The notes below the pieces were generated by a model, which did no database searches, had not been told where the DNA came from, and worked only from the letters and a program-made list of their open reading frames with translations. 64,000 nt of DNA from JBDSKH01 sp050245915 (GTDB taxonomy: Bacteria > Actinomycetota > Actinomycetes > Actinomycetales > Microbacteriaceae): NCBI GenBank assembly GCA_050245915.1, contig JBFWWZ010000002.1, forward strand, positions 75,115 to 139,114, read 5' to 3'. The translations under genes and the position numbers were made by a program. Positions 1-8,094 of this stretch are shown in pieces (position 1 is the stretch's first letter; every line of letters starts with the position of its first letter).

Positions 1-1009
1 CGCCCGAGCCCGCACCCTGGATGACACGGTGGTCGTAGGTGCTGGTCAGCGTGATCGTCTTGCCGATGCCGAGCTCGGACAGCGTCTTCGGGCTGGAGCC
101 CTGGAACGCGACCGGGTACTCGAGCGCACCCGCTCCGACGATGCAGCCCTGACCGCGCATGAGGCGGGGGACGGAGTGCTCGGTGCCGATGCCGCCGGGG
201 TTGGTCAGCGAGATGGTGACGCCCTGGAAGTCGGCGGCGGTCAGCTTGTTGTTCCGGGCGCGGGAGACGACGTCTTCGTAGGCGGCGAGGAACTCGGCGA
301 ACGTCATCGTGTCGGCGCGCTTGATGGCGGGGACGAGCAGCGAGCGGGTTCCGTCGGGCTTCGGCAGGTCGATCGCGATGCCGAGGTTGATGTGCGCGGG
401 TGCAACGACGCTGGGCTTGCCGTCCGGCTCGTCGTAGTAGACGTTCTGGCTCGGGAAGTCTTTCAGCACCTGCACCATCGCCCAGGCGATGAGGTGCGTG
501 AACGAGACCTTGCCGCCGCGGGCGCGCTTCAGGTGGTTGTTGATGACGATGCGGTTGTCGATCATCAGCTTCGCCGGCACGGTGCGCACGCTCGTCGCGG
601 TCGGCACCGTGAGGCTCGCGTCCATGTTGGTCGCGAGGGTCTTGCTCATGCCCTTCAGCGCGGTGACCACATCGGCCTCGGTGTCGACGTCGTCAACGAC
701 GGGGGTGCTGGCCGTCTGCGGCGCCTCGGCCGGGATCGGCTGAGGCTTCGCGGGCGCGTTGGTGGTGCGCGCGACGATCGGGTTCTCGCTGGTGGGGGTG
801 GGGTCCGCCGGGATGATCGGGATGCTGCTGGTCTGGTCGCTCACCTCGGTCACGGGGTGATACGCCTCGAGGATCGGCCACCAGCTCTGGTCGACGGAGT
901 TCTTGTCGACGAGGTACCTCTCGTACATCTCATCGACGAGCCATTCGTTGGCGCCGAATTCTCCGGAGTTTCCGTCGTCGGGAACCGTCCCGGTCACCGG
1001 GTTTGACAC
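1..1009 (-). CDS. kgd: Multifunctional 2-oxoglutarate metabolism enzyme (Kgd), N-terminal part, cut by window edge
   Basis: About 336 residues of the N-terminus are present and the rest lies beyond the window's left edge. The first 40 residues are the small actinobacterial N-terminal segment (GANEWLVDEMYERYLVD). A Pro/Ala-rich linker follows, then a 2-oxoacid dehydrogenase acyltransferase (E2-like) domain from about residue 110 to the edge, ending at the catalytic-type motif TSTYDHRVIQGAGSG. In actinobacteria this E2-like domain is fused to an E1 (ThDP) domain and serves the 2-oxoglutarate dehydrogenase complex and 2-oxoglutarate decarboxylation. I chose the GTG at 1009, which reads VSNPVTGTVPDD. 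It is divergent from guaB1, with an 80-bp intergenic region. Confidence 0.93.
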   Translation of the reverse strand, partial: MSNPVTGTVPDDGNSGEFGANEWLVDEMYERYLVDKNSVDQSWWPILEAYHPVTEVSDQTSSIPIIPADPTPTSENPIVARTTNAPAKPQPIPAEAPQTASTPVVDDVDTEADVVTALKGMSKTLATNMDASLTVPTATSVRTVPAKLMIDNRIVINNHLKRARGGKVSFTHLIAWAMVQVLKDFPSQNVYYDEPDGKPSVVAPAHINLGIAIDLPKPDGTRSLLVPAIKRADTMTFAEFLAAYEDVVSRARNNKLTAADFQGVTISLTNPGGIGTEHSVPRLMRGQGCIVGAGALEYPVAFQGSSPKTLSELGIGKTITLTSTYDHRVIQGAGSG

Positions 1010-1088
1010 GGCTGAATCGCCCACTCTCGTCTTAGCGCTGGTCAGTGTCTTCAGCTTATTCAACCAGCCTGGCCGTAGCGTGGATGCC

Positions 1089-2357
1089 ATGCGCTTCTCG
1101 ACGCCGGTTCCCCCGCACGATCTGACGTACTCCGACGTGTTCCTCGTGCCCAGCCGTTCGGCGGTCACCAGCCGCCTGGATGTCGACCTGGCCCCCGGCG
1201 ACGGCACCTCCGCGACGATCCCCATCGTGTCCGCGAACATGAACTCGGTCACCGGCCCGCGCCTCGCGGCGACCCTGGCGCGGCGCGGCGGGCTCGGCGT
1301 GCTGCCCCAGGACCTGGCGATGGATGACATGGTCGCCGCGATCGGCGCGGTGAAGAACGCGTCGCCGCTGTGGGCCGACACCCTCCCCGACATCGGGGTC
1401 GATGTCGATGCGCTCCCGACCATCGACGCGCTCGACCCGCGCGACGCGTTCGATCTGCTGGTCGCCGGAGGTCACGAGTTCGCTCGCATCGCGGGCGGCG
1501 GCGTGGTCAGCCGCAACAGCGCGCTTCGCGGCACCATCTACACCCCCGCGGTGGATGCGGAGGGGCGCCTGATCGTCGCAGCAGCCCTCGGGATCAACGG
1601 CGACGTCGCCGGCAAGGCACGGGTCCTGGTGGACGCGGGCGCCGACGTGCTGGTCCTCGACACCGCGCACGGGCATCAGGAGGGGATGCTGCGTGCGCTC
1701 GACGCCATCGCGGATTCCGGCGTCCCGGTCGTCGCCGGCAACATCGTCACCCCGGAGGGGGCGAGGGATCTCGTGGAGGCCGGGGCCGGCATCCTGAAGG
1801 TCGGTGTGGGCCCGGGTGCCATGTGCACGACCCGCATGATGACCGCGGTGGGGCGGCCCCAGTTCTCGGCCGTGCTCGAGACCGCGCAGGCGGCTCGCGA
1901 GCTCGGCGCGCACGTGTGGGCGGATGGCGGGGTGCGGTACCCGAGGGATGTCGCGCTCGCGCTGGCGGCGGGGGCCGCGTCCGTGATGATCGGCTCCTGG
2001 TTCGCCGGGACCGTCGAGGCGCCCGGTGACCTCGAGTCCGACCCCGACGGCCGCGTGTTCAAGCAGAGCTGGGGCATGGCGTCGACGAAGGCGGTGCACG
2101 CGCGGTTCGGCGCTCTCGACCCCTACGAGCTCGCCCGGAAGGAGCTCTTCGCCGAGGGGATCTCGAGCTCGAAGATCTACCTCGACCCGCTGCGTCCGTC
2201 GCTGGAGGATCTGCTCGACATGATCACCTCGGGGGTCCGCAGCTCGTTCACCTACGCCGGTGCCGCCGACCTTCCGGCGTTCCACGAGCGCGCCGTCGTC
2301 GGCATCCAGAGCGCCGCCGGGTACGAGGAGGGGAAAGCGCTGCCGGTCTCGTGGTGA
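1089..2357 (+). CDS. guaB1: GuaB1-family IMP dehydrogenase-related protein (probable GMP reductase)
   Basis: A 422-residue TIM-barrel enzyme of the IMPDH/GMPR superfamily. Visible marks are the N-terminal DLTYSDVFLVPSRS, SANMNSVTG, the DTAHGH segment, and the catalytic loop GPGAMCTTR with Cys246. Mycobacterial GuaB1 has been characterised as a CBS-containing GMP reductase converting GMP to IMP with NADPH. Here the region where CBS domains would sit (about residues 91-155) is short. The family member in M. tuberculosis is about 480 residues. I chose the ATG giving MRFSTPVPPHD; an in-frame GTG nine bases upstream is an alternative. It starts divergently from kgd. Confidence 0.85.
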   Translation: MRFSTPVPPHDLTYSDVFLVPSRSAVTSRLDVDLAPGDGTSATIPIVSANMNSVTGPRLAATLARRGGLGVLPQDLAMDDMVAAIGAVKNASPLWADTLPDIGVDVDALPTIDALDPRDAFDLLVAGGHEFARIAGGGVVSRNSALRGTIYTPAVDAEGRLIVAAALGINGDVAGKARVLVDAGADVLVLDTAHGHQEGMLRALDAIADSGVPVVAGNIVTPEGARDLVEAGAGILKVGVGPGAMCTTRMMTAVGRPQFSAVLETAQAARELGAHVWADGGVRYPRDVALALAAGAASVMIGSWFAGTVEAPGDLESDPDGRVFKQSWGMASTKAVHARFGALDPYELARKELFAEGISSSKIYLDPLRPSLEDLLDMITSGVRSSFTYAGAADLPAFHERAVVGIQSAAGYEEGKALPVSW

Positions 2358-2376
2358 TCTGACCTACCCTTCGCGG

Positions 2377-2697
2377 GTGCAGGTCTTCACCCTCCTCGGC
2401 GATCCCGTGCGCCTGCGCATCGTCGAGATCCTGGCGAGCGGGGAGCAACCGGTCGGACGGGTGACCGAACTGGTGCGCACCCGCCACCTGGTGAGCCGTT
2501 CCGCCGTCTCGCACCAGTTGCGGGTGCTGCGAGACGAGGGTTTCGTCGTCTACCGCGCATACGGTTCCGGGGACCGTTACCGGCTCGCCTGGGACGCGAT
2601 GGACCGGCTCGACGCCGCGGTCGAAGCGCTGTTCGTCCGATGGGAGGGGCGGGTTCGGTGGCCCTATGCCGTGAGCCTGGAACCGCCGCGGCGATGA
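2377..2697 (+). CDS. ArsR-like winged-helix regulator
   Basis: A 106-residue protein reading VQVFTLLGDPVRLRIVEIL at the start, which is the typical ArsR/SmtB helix 1-2 sequence. It continues with a recognition helix region (RSAVSHQLRVLRDEGFV) and a wing (YRAYGSGDRYRLA). No metal-binding ELCVCDL-type motif is present, so the ligand cannot be told. The start is a GTG 20 bp after guaB1 with little SD. It is the last clearly chromosomal gene before the left boundary of the accessory island. Confidence 0.75.
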   Translation: MQVFTLLGDPVRLRIVEILASGEQPVGRVTELVRTRHLVSRSAVSHQLRVLRDEGFVVYRAYGSGDRYRLAWDAMDRLDAAVEALFVRWEGRVRWPYAVSLEPPRR

Positions 2698-2749
2698 CAG
2701 CGACTGGTGGCCGTTCTCGGACTGACCTGTCCCTCCGGGGATCCGGTGA

Positions 2750-2802
2750 GTTCAAATCCCACCGGTACCGCCATGAAAACCTTGTTCAGGCAGGGGTTTT
2801 CT
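2750..2802 (+). repeat. Left attachment-type direct repeat: tRNA 3'-end-like sequence plus terminator
   Basis: The first 32 bases (gttcaaatcccaccggtacc and onward through gccatgaaaacc) recur exactly at 27753-27784. The sequence reads like a T-loop (TTCAAAT), the 3' half of a T-stem, an acceptor 3' strand, a discriminator base and CCA-type end (GCCA). An AAAACC...GGTTTT hairpin at 2776-2800 follows, resembling a tRNA gene terminator. No intact tRNA 5' half precedes it: the 50 bp after the ArsR-like gene do not fold as a D-arm and anticodon arm. I read it as attL of an integrated island at a former tRNA 3' end. Confidence 0.65.
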
Positions 2803-2989
2803 GCTGTCGGGGCCCATGTCGCCTTCGTTTACGACGAGGTTCAGGTTTGGAGCGCGATCGTTTCTGGAGGGCCCGGATAGCTACGCCCACCGAGCGCTCA
2901 AGCGAACTTGGCGACGAAAAATCGGCGGCATTGCAACCAACGCTTGCAGTCAAACTCAGACAAGCAGTACGGTTGACTGATATCGCCCG
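2803..2989. other. Island left-end spacer with a possible frl promoter
   Basis: No gene is seen here. The stretch is clearly poorer in G/C than guaB1. A weak promoter candidate for the frl operon is TTGCAG (2944-2949) followed after 18 bp by TACGGT (2968-2973). An alternative -35 TTGACT is at 2973-2978 without a good -10. The operator at 2990-3006 would lie just downstream of the transcription start. Confidence 0.35.
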
Positions 2990-3006
2990 CAGTTGTCCGA
3001 CAACTG
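2990..3006. promoter_or_regulatory. Perfect 17-bp palindrome, probable operator of the frl operon
   Basis: The sequence CAGTTGTC-C-GACAACTG has two perfect 8-bp arms around one base and ends 24 bp before the frlB start. A shorter version, TTGTC-T-GACAA, occurs at 4870-4880 ahead of the operon's third gene. The size and symmetry suit a dimeric GntR/HutC repressor. The UTRA-domain regulator encoded at the end of this operon is the natural candidate. Confidence 0.65.
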
Positions 3007-3030
3007 CGTTCCATTCCACGTGAGGACGTA

Positions 3031-4044
3031 ATGTTCAACTTTGACGAGCCGCGTTTCGTAGCTATTCAGACTCAGGCTGTGCACGCCGGTATCGCGCTGC
3101 GCGAAACAGTCGCCGACTTTGTGCACAGCGGCGCCACTAACGTCTACTTCCTTGGGGCTGGTGGTGCCGGTGTCCTGATGCAGCCCGCTGCGCAGTTGAT
3201 CCAGCGGCTCAGCAGCTTCCCCGCACAGGTGGTTCACGCGGCGGAGATCATTGCGACGGACGCCGTGCCCCTGGGCGTCGGCTCCATCGTCGTGATTCCG
3301 TCCCTGTCGGGAACCACCTCGGAGGCGCTCGATGTCCTCCGCTTCGCGCAGCAGAAGGGCGCGAAGGTGATCACCCTCACCGGGCATGCCGACTCCCCTG
3401 TCGCTCAGGCGGCCGACCATAACGTGACCGTCTTCGCCGAAGACGACACGTCATCCGAGTCCTTCTACTTGCAGTCGCTGTTGCTGGCCCTCGCACTCCT
3501 GGAGGCCGTCGGCGACTACCAGCACTACGACCGCGTTGCTGCCGAGTTGCAGACGCTTCCCGACTCGCTGCTTGAGGCGAAGCGCGCGTTCGAATCGCGC
3601 GCTCCAGAGTTTGCTGCGGCGCTCCAGGCTCATGATTTCCACATCATCAGCGGCGCGGGTTCGACGTGGCCCGAGGCCTGGTACTACGGGACATGCATCC
3701 TTGAGGAGATGCAATGGATCAAGACTCGACCTATCCACGCCGCAGACTTCTTCCACGGCACCCTGGAGTTGGTAGAGGAGAACACAAGCGTTCTCCTGTT
3801 CAAGGGCGAGGACGATGCGCGCCCCCTGGTTGAGCGGATCGAGGCATGGGCGCCCACGGTCTCGCGGGAGGTGCGCACTCTCGATGCTGCGGATGCGGAG
3901 CTGCCCGGCGTGAGTTCCGACACGCGCGCGTTGATCTCCCCGGTGGTGATCTCGACGCTTCTCGAGCGCGTGAGCGCGCACCTCGAGGAGCTCACGCAGC
4001 ATCCGCTCACCACCCGTCGCTACTACCGCCAGGTCGCGTACTGA
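3031..4044 (+). CDS. frlB: SIS-domain deglycase, FrlB/FraB type (fructosyl-amino acid 6-phosphate deglycase)
   Basis: A 337-residue two-SIS-domain protein. FrlB splits fructoselysine 6-phosphate into glucose 6-phosphate and lysine; FraB does the same for fructose-asparagine 6-phosphate. The segment LEEMQW...AADFFHGTLELVE places Glu226 and His242 sixteen residues apart, matching the catalytic Glu/His pair described for FraB (E214/H230). The C-terminus RRYYRQVAY matches the FrlB ending RRYYGGLVEY. The SIS phosphosugar site is GAGGAG...SLSGTT. It has a good RBS (GTGAGGAC), is the first gene of the operon, and is followed 3 bp later by the partner kinase. The exact amino-acid moiety of the substrate is not determined by sequence. 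Confidence 0.85.
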   Translation: MFNFDEPRFVAIQTQAVHAGIALRETVADFVHSGATNVYFLGAGGAGVLMQPAAQLIQRLSSFPAQVVHAAEIIATDAVPLGVGSIVVIPSLSGTTSEALDVLRFAQQKGAKVITLTGHADSPVAQAADHNVTVFAEDDTSSESFYLQSLLLALALLEAVGDYQHYDRVAAELQTLPDSLLEAKRAFESRAPEFAAALQAHDFHIISGAGSTWPEAWYYGTCILEEMQWIKTRPIHAADFFHGTLELVEENTSVLLFKGEDDARPLVERIEAWAPTVSREVRTLDAADAELPGVSSDTRALISPVVISTLLERVSAHLEELTQHPLTTRRYYRQVAY

Positions 4045-4047
4045 GCG

Positions 4048-4896
4048 ATGGCATCGACCACCTTCGCCGTCGTTGGCGACAACACCATCGACCGCTACGT
4101 CGGGCACGAAGAGCAGGACTTCGTGGGCGGAAACGCGGTTAATGTGGCTGCGCAGCTCGCACTCTCGGGCGAGTCCGTGCGGTACTACGGTGCTGTCGGT
4201 GACGATGCGGATGGTGACTACATCCGCGAAGGACTGAGATCCGCGGGCGTGGACGTCGATGGCTTGGTGGTCCTCCCAGGTTCTACGGCCGTCACCCGCA
4301 TTCGGGTCGATGCGAACGGAGAGCGTGCATTCGAGCATGAGGACTTCGGTGTAACCGCCCACTACTCGCCCTCGCCCGAGCAACTCCGAGAGATCGCGAG
4401 CGCCGCGTGGGTGCAGCTGGGTATGTTGCCTCGTGCTCACCGGGTTCGCTCGGCGATAAAGGGAGTCCGAATCGGACAGGACTGCGCCGTCTCCGCCGGC
4501 TTCAGCGGTCTGTACGTGGCCTTCGGCTCCGTCGGAGCGGACGGTGACGCGGCGGCCTTTGCGCGTCGCTCGCGCAAGGGGGGCTCAATGATCTCGGTGG
4601 TGACGCGAGGTTCGGCCGGGGCTGTCGCCTTCCCGCGCATTGGCGAGCCGATCGCTGTGTCTGCGGCTCCCGCTCGCATCGTCGACACGACCGGGGCCGG
4701 CGACAGTTTCATCGCGGGTTTCATCAGCGTGGCCGCGCAGAGCGGCGACCTTCTCGAAGCGCTGAACGCGGGGAGTCGCTTCGCGGCTGCGACCTGCGCC
4801 CACCGAGGGGGCTTCCCCCAGGAGCCCCACCCTGCGGCGGCCCGCTCAGATGCGGCCTCTAGCCTACGGTTGTCTGACAAGCACAATTCAAACTGA
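4048..4896 (+). CDS. frlD: PfkB-family sugar kinase, fructoselysine 6-kinase type
   Basis: A 282-residue ribokinase-family enzyme predicted to phosphorylate the imported fructosyl-amino acid on C6, making the FrlB substrate. The start (GDNTIDRY and FVGGNAVNVA) follows E. coli FrlD (GDNCVDIY, FSGGNAVNVA). The ATP/anion-hole motif DTTGAGDSFIAGF gives catalytic base Asp219. The C-terminal 25 residues (after PQEPHP) are Ser/Ala/Arg-rich and lack family similarity. An operator-like dyad overlaps the last codons. It is translationally close to frlB (3 bp gap). Substrate specificity rests mainly on the frlB pairing. Confidence 0.82.
   Translation: MASTTFAVVGDNTIDRYVGHEEQDFVGGNAVNVAAQLALSGESVRYYGAVGDDADGDYIREGLRSAGVDVDGLVVLPGSTAVTRIRVDANGERAFEHEDFGVTAHYSPSPEQLREIASAAWVQLGMLPRAHRVRSAIKGVRIGQDCAVSAGFSGLYVAFGSVGADGDAAAFARRSRKGGSMISVVTRGSAGAVAFPRIGEPIAVSAAPARIVDTTGAGDSFIAGFISVAAQSGDLLEALNAGSRFAAATCAHRGGFPQEPHPAAARSDAASSLRLSDKHNSN
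4870..4880. promoter_or_regulatory. Second TTGTC-N-GACAA dyad, inside the frlD 3' end
   Basis: The sequence TTGTC-T-GACAA is an 11-bp perfect dyad with the same core as the 2990-3006 palindrome. A degenerate half copy (GGTTGTCTGTCTT) follows at 4908-4920, just before the next gene. It could be a second operator giving the downstream genes a separate or reinforced response. Confidence 0.5.
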
Positions 4897-4932
4897 TCTA
4901 TCCGCCGGTTGTCTGTCTTAGCGAGGGAACGT

Positions 4933-6318
4933 ATGTCGAAAGTTGCCACAGTCGGAGTCCTCGACGAACGCGGTCTGGGCCGCGTGTCTGAACCCGTGAG
5001 GGTGCCTCTCAGCTGGGTGGGGCTCGAGCCCGATGCGGCTGTCGGGCTCGTCGCTATCGACGCCACCGGCTCTCGTCATACCACTCAAGTCGTGGGCGAC
5101 ACCGTCCTCTTCCTTGCTGACATCCCCGCAGGAGATCGGCTCAACACCTTCGACCTCGCCGTGGAGGACGCGCCTGGGGGGCACGCAGCTTCCGAGGACG
5201 CTGCCACGATCCGGCAGTCAGAGCCGTTACAGAGCGATGGGTTTCGGCGATTCGACACGGGCGCGTTTGAAATCGAGTTGTGCACCGGAAAAGCGAACGG
5301 ACGGACTAACGGCAAATGGGGGATCCGGTTCTTCCGGCCCGCTGGCCGCGCTGAAAGCCTCATCAAGGACTACTCCAACTCGATGGGGGGTGTGTTCGGG
5401 CCGTACTTCACCCCCGAGAACGGCCTCATCAACCCGCCAGAGCACGCGATCGCGAATGCGACGGTCGTCGACGAGGGACCGCTGTTCGCGCACTACAGGT
5501 TCGACGTGAACGTCCCGTCCGGGCTGGACCCGCAGCTCGACGGGTCACAGATCCACATCGACTGGCGATTCTACGCGGGCACGCCCTGGTTCGAGCGGAC
5601 CTACCGCATCTCTGACTACAGCACGACGATCGATCGCATGCCGGCATCGAACACGATGACGGTCGGAGATGAGTTCGAAAGCGGGCAGGGACGTGTCCTC
5701 TTCGACGGCTTCAGTGCCTCGAGGTCGACAGTCTTCCGCGCCGGTGATCCCTATTCGCTCGTGCTCATACAGGCGGTCCAGGACGCGCTGAACTCGATCG
5801 GCGGGGACGCCTCGCCTGTGATCGAGGAGTACCGCCAAGCCATGGCTGGCGGCGTCGAGAATGAGAGTTACGACTTCTACTGGAAGGTGCTGTGCTCGCT
5901 GGAGCCGTATCTGTCCGACGAGACGCGTACGCGGGTCTTGGACGAGATCGTGAACGCCTCGCACGAAGCAGTACGACGCGATCTCATCGAGGCCCCCCTT
6001 CTCGAGCAGGACGTTGCTGAGGTTCGCGTTCACCCACAGGAGACGATCTTCGTGCGCGACGCTGACAAGACCGCGATGATCGACTCGGCGACCGGGGACA
6101 CCGTCGTCTGGCACACGTCCCAGGTCGTGCGCCGCTACCAGATCGTTCAGCGTCCCCAATCCGGCTGGGTCAACTGGGGAACAAACGGAGAGAACGAATT
6201 TCCGGAGTTGCCTTCGGGCTCGACGATTCGACTGGCATTCGGTCGTTTCGATGACTGGAAACAGCAGGCAGACCGACTGGCCACGTCTGTGCGTGTCGAA
6301 CTCATGGAGCGGGAGTGA
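4933..6318 (+). CDS. Unrecognised 461-aa protein of the frl operon
   Basis: I do not recognise a family. The protein has no signal peptide or membrane segment, so it is probably cytoplasmic. It begins SKVATVGVLDERGLGRVSEP and PVRVPLSW, then looks rich in beta strands with many aromatic residues (TGAFEIELCTGKANGR, HIDWRFYAGTPWFERTYRI). This recalls carbohydrate-binding or lyase/isomerase beta-sandwich proteins, but no catalytic motif can be assigned. I chose the ATG at 4933 with RBS GAGGGA rather than an upstream TTG. It is followed by a GTGA overlap into the permease gene. Its place between the kinase and transporter suggests a processing step for the imported compound, such as epimerisation or removal of a glycosyl or acyl group. 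That is inference only. Confidence 0.6.
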   Translation: MSKVATVGVLDERGLGRVSEPVRVPLSWVGLEPDAAVGLVAIDATGSRHTTQVVGDTVLFLADIPAGDRLNTFDLAVEDAPGGHAASEDAATIRQSEPLQSDGFRRFDTGAFEIELCTGKANGRTNGKWGIRFFRPAGRAESLIKDYSNSMGGVFGPYFTPENGLINPPEHAIANATVVDEGPLFAHYRFDVNVPSGLDPQLDGSQIHIDWRFYAGTPWFERTYRISDYSTTIDRMPASNTMTVGDEFESGQGRVLFDGFSASRSTVFRAGDPYSLVLIQAVQDALNSIGGDASPVIEEYRQAMAGGVENESYDFYWKVLCSLEPYLSDETRTRVLDEIVNASHEAVRRDLIEAPLLEQDVAEVRVHPQETIFVRDADKTAMIDSATGDTVVWHTSQVVRRYQIVQRPQSGWVNWGTNGENEFPELPSGSTIRLAFGRFDDWKQQADRLATSVRVELMERE

Positions 6319-7250
6319 CCGCCGCCCCAGTGTCCGCAAGGAGGGTTCGTGCGGGCTCCTCCGGGATCAAGGAACGTAGCGCGGACGGTGCCCTCCCCAC
6401 CCTCCTGATGGCTCCCGCCATCACGTTCCTCATGCTCGTCACCTTGCCCCCCTTCCTTTTCGCGGTCGGGGCCAGCCTCACCAACTGGAAGTTGAACTCG
6501 GGCCGGCCGGTCGAGTTCGTCGGTCTCGACAACTACCGCGAACTGCTCCACGAGCCGGGGTTCGCCGCGATCGTCGGCAACACTGCCATCTACACCGCTA
6601 CCGCGGTCGGCCTGACCTTCGTCCTCGGGTTCGGCATCGCGCTCCTCCTCAAGCGGGTGACCGCCGGCAAGAACCTGTATCAGACGTTGCTGCTGCTGCC
6701 GATGGTCAGCACCCCGCTCGTCATCGCGCTCGTCTTCCGTTACATGTACAACAGCAACTACGGCGTCATCACCTGGGCGTTGTCGCTCGTCGGTATCAAA
6801 GACATCTCCCTGCTGGGCGATCCGGCGACGGCGATGGCGGCAGTTCTGCTCGTCGAAGTCTGGCAATGGACGCCGTTCGCGACTCTGGTGCTCCTTGCCG
6901 GGCTCGAAGGAGTCCCCCGACGGCCGTACGAGGCGGCCGCCGTCGACGGAGCTTCGGCGTGGCAGGCGTTCCGGATGGTGACGCTTCCCCACATGAAGGG
7001 GGTGATCGCCGTGGTCCTCCTCATCCGATTCATGGACTCGTTCCGAGCGTTCGATCTGGTCTACATCATGACGACCGGTGGCCCCGGAACTCAGACGGAG
7101 ACTCTGATCTTGAGTGCGTGGCGCAGTTCCTTCTTGTACTTCGACCTCGGCCGAGGAGCGGCCCTCTCGATCGTGATGCTGTACGTGGTGGTTTTGACCA
7201 GCTGGATCTTCATGCGCTCGATCAGCGCTCGGAAGGAGCGTGTCAAGTGA
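6315..7250 (+). CDS. Sugar ABC transporter permease 1 (MalF/FrlN type)
   Basis: A 311-residue inner-membrane subunit of a CUT1-type carbohydrate importer. It has six hydrophobic segments, the first near residues 30-50. The EAA loop is EAAAVDGASAWQAFRMVTLP, which docks the ATPase. The GTG start overlaps the previous stop as GTGA. In Bacillus the matching frl operon has FrlO (binding protein), FrlN and FrlM (permeases), so this likely carries fructosyl-amino acids inward together with the next three transporter genes. Confidence 0.85.
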   Translation: MTAAPVSARRVRAGSSGIKERSADGALPTLLMAPAITFLMLVTLPPFLFAVGASLTNWKLNSGRPVEFVGLDNYRELLHEPGFAAIVGNTAIYTATAVGLTFVLGFGIALLLKRVTAGKNLYQTLLLLPMVSTPLVIALVFRYMYNSNYGVITWALSLVGIKDISLLGDPATAMAAVLLVEVWQWTPFATLVLLAGLEGVPRRPYEAAAVDGASAWQAFRMVTLPHMKGVIAVVLLIRFMDSFRAFDLVYIMTTGGPGTQTETLILSAWRSSFLYFDLGRGAALSIVMLYVVVLTSWIFMRSISARKERVK

Positions 7251-8089
7251 CCGCGCTAAAGGGGCATTCATCGAAGCGGAACAGCGTGACTGCTGTGATC
7301 GTGCACACCGTATTGATCGCGTGCACGCTCGCCGCGGTCTTCCCGCTCTTCTGGGTCGTTCGTACGTCGCTCGGGACCCGTGCGGATTCGATCTCGGTGC
7401 CGCCCAAACTGTGGTTCGTACCGACGCTCGACAATTACCTGGAGGTACTGGGAGGGCCCTTCCCTCAATTCCTGCTTCACAGCCTGGTCATCGTCGCGGC
7501 GACGGTGGTGGTCACCATGGTGCTGGGCGTCTTGGCCGGATACAGCATGGCCAGATTCGAGCGCAAGTCGCACGAAGGGTGGTTCTTCTACCTGATAACG
7601 ACGCGCATGGGTCCGCCTGTGGTATTCGCCCTTCCCTACTACGTCGCGTACCAGGCCATTGGGATCTATGACAGCTTCCTCGGCTTGATCATCATCTACG
7701 CGGCCATCAACACAGCTCTCGCGGCATGGATGAGTCGGAGCTTCTTCCAGGACCTGCCGGCGAGCTTGGAGGAGGCCGCGATGATCGAGGGGTTGTCGCG
7801 AATAGGCGCCTTCGTGAGGGTTACCCTCCCTCTCGCTCGTTCGGGACTGACCGCGACGGCGACCTTTGTGTTCATCATGGCGTGGAACGAGTTCTTCTAT
7901 GCGTCGGTGCTGACGCAGCGAGCGGCGCGGACATTCACCACGCAGCTCCCGACGTTCATCTCTTTCTCAAGAATCCACTGGGAGGAGATGGCTGCTGCGG
8001 CGACGCTCGGCATGCTCCCGGTGATCATCTTCGCAATCCTCGTGCGCAAGCAATTGATTCGGGGCTTCACTTTCGGACAGGTGGGTTGA
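7247..8089 (+). CDS. Sugar ABC transporter permease 2 (MalG/FrlM type)
   Basis: A 280-residue membrane subunit with six hydrophobic segments and the EAA-type loop EEAAMIEGLSRIGAFVRVTLPL. Its C-terminus RKQLIRGFTFGQVG is the usual MalG-like ending. The GTG start overlaps the upstream stop (GTGA), which gives VTALKGHSSKRN. It pairs with permease 1 to form the channel of the operon's importer. Confidence 0.85.
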   Translation: MTALKGHSSKRNSVTAVIVHTVLIACTLAAVFPLFWVVRTSLGTRADSISVPPKLWFVPTLDNYLEVLGGPFPQFLLHSLVIVAATVVVTMVLGVLAGYSMARFERKSHEGWFFYLITTRMGPPVVFALPYYVAYQAIGIYDSFLGLIIIYAAINTALAAWMSRSFFQDLPASLEEAAMIEGLSRIGAFVRVTLPLARSGLTATATFVFIMAWNEFFYASVLTQRAARTFTTQLPTFISFSRIHWEEMAAAATLGMLPVIIFAILVRKQLIRGFTFGQVG

Positions 8090-8094
8090 CCAGC

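Noticed and set aside
2698..2773. Possible complete tRNA gene ending at the left repeat
   Set aside because: Only the T-loop to CCA-like end is convincing. The T-stem has an A-C mismatch (GTGAG/CCCAC), and no 5' acceptor strand, D-arm or anticodon arm could be found upstream.
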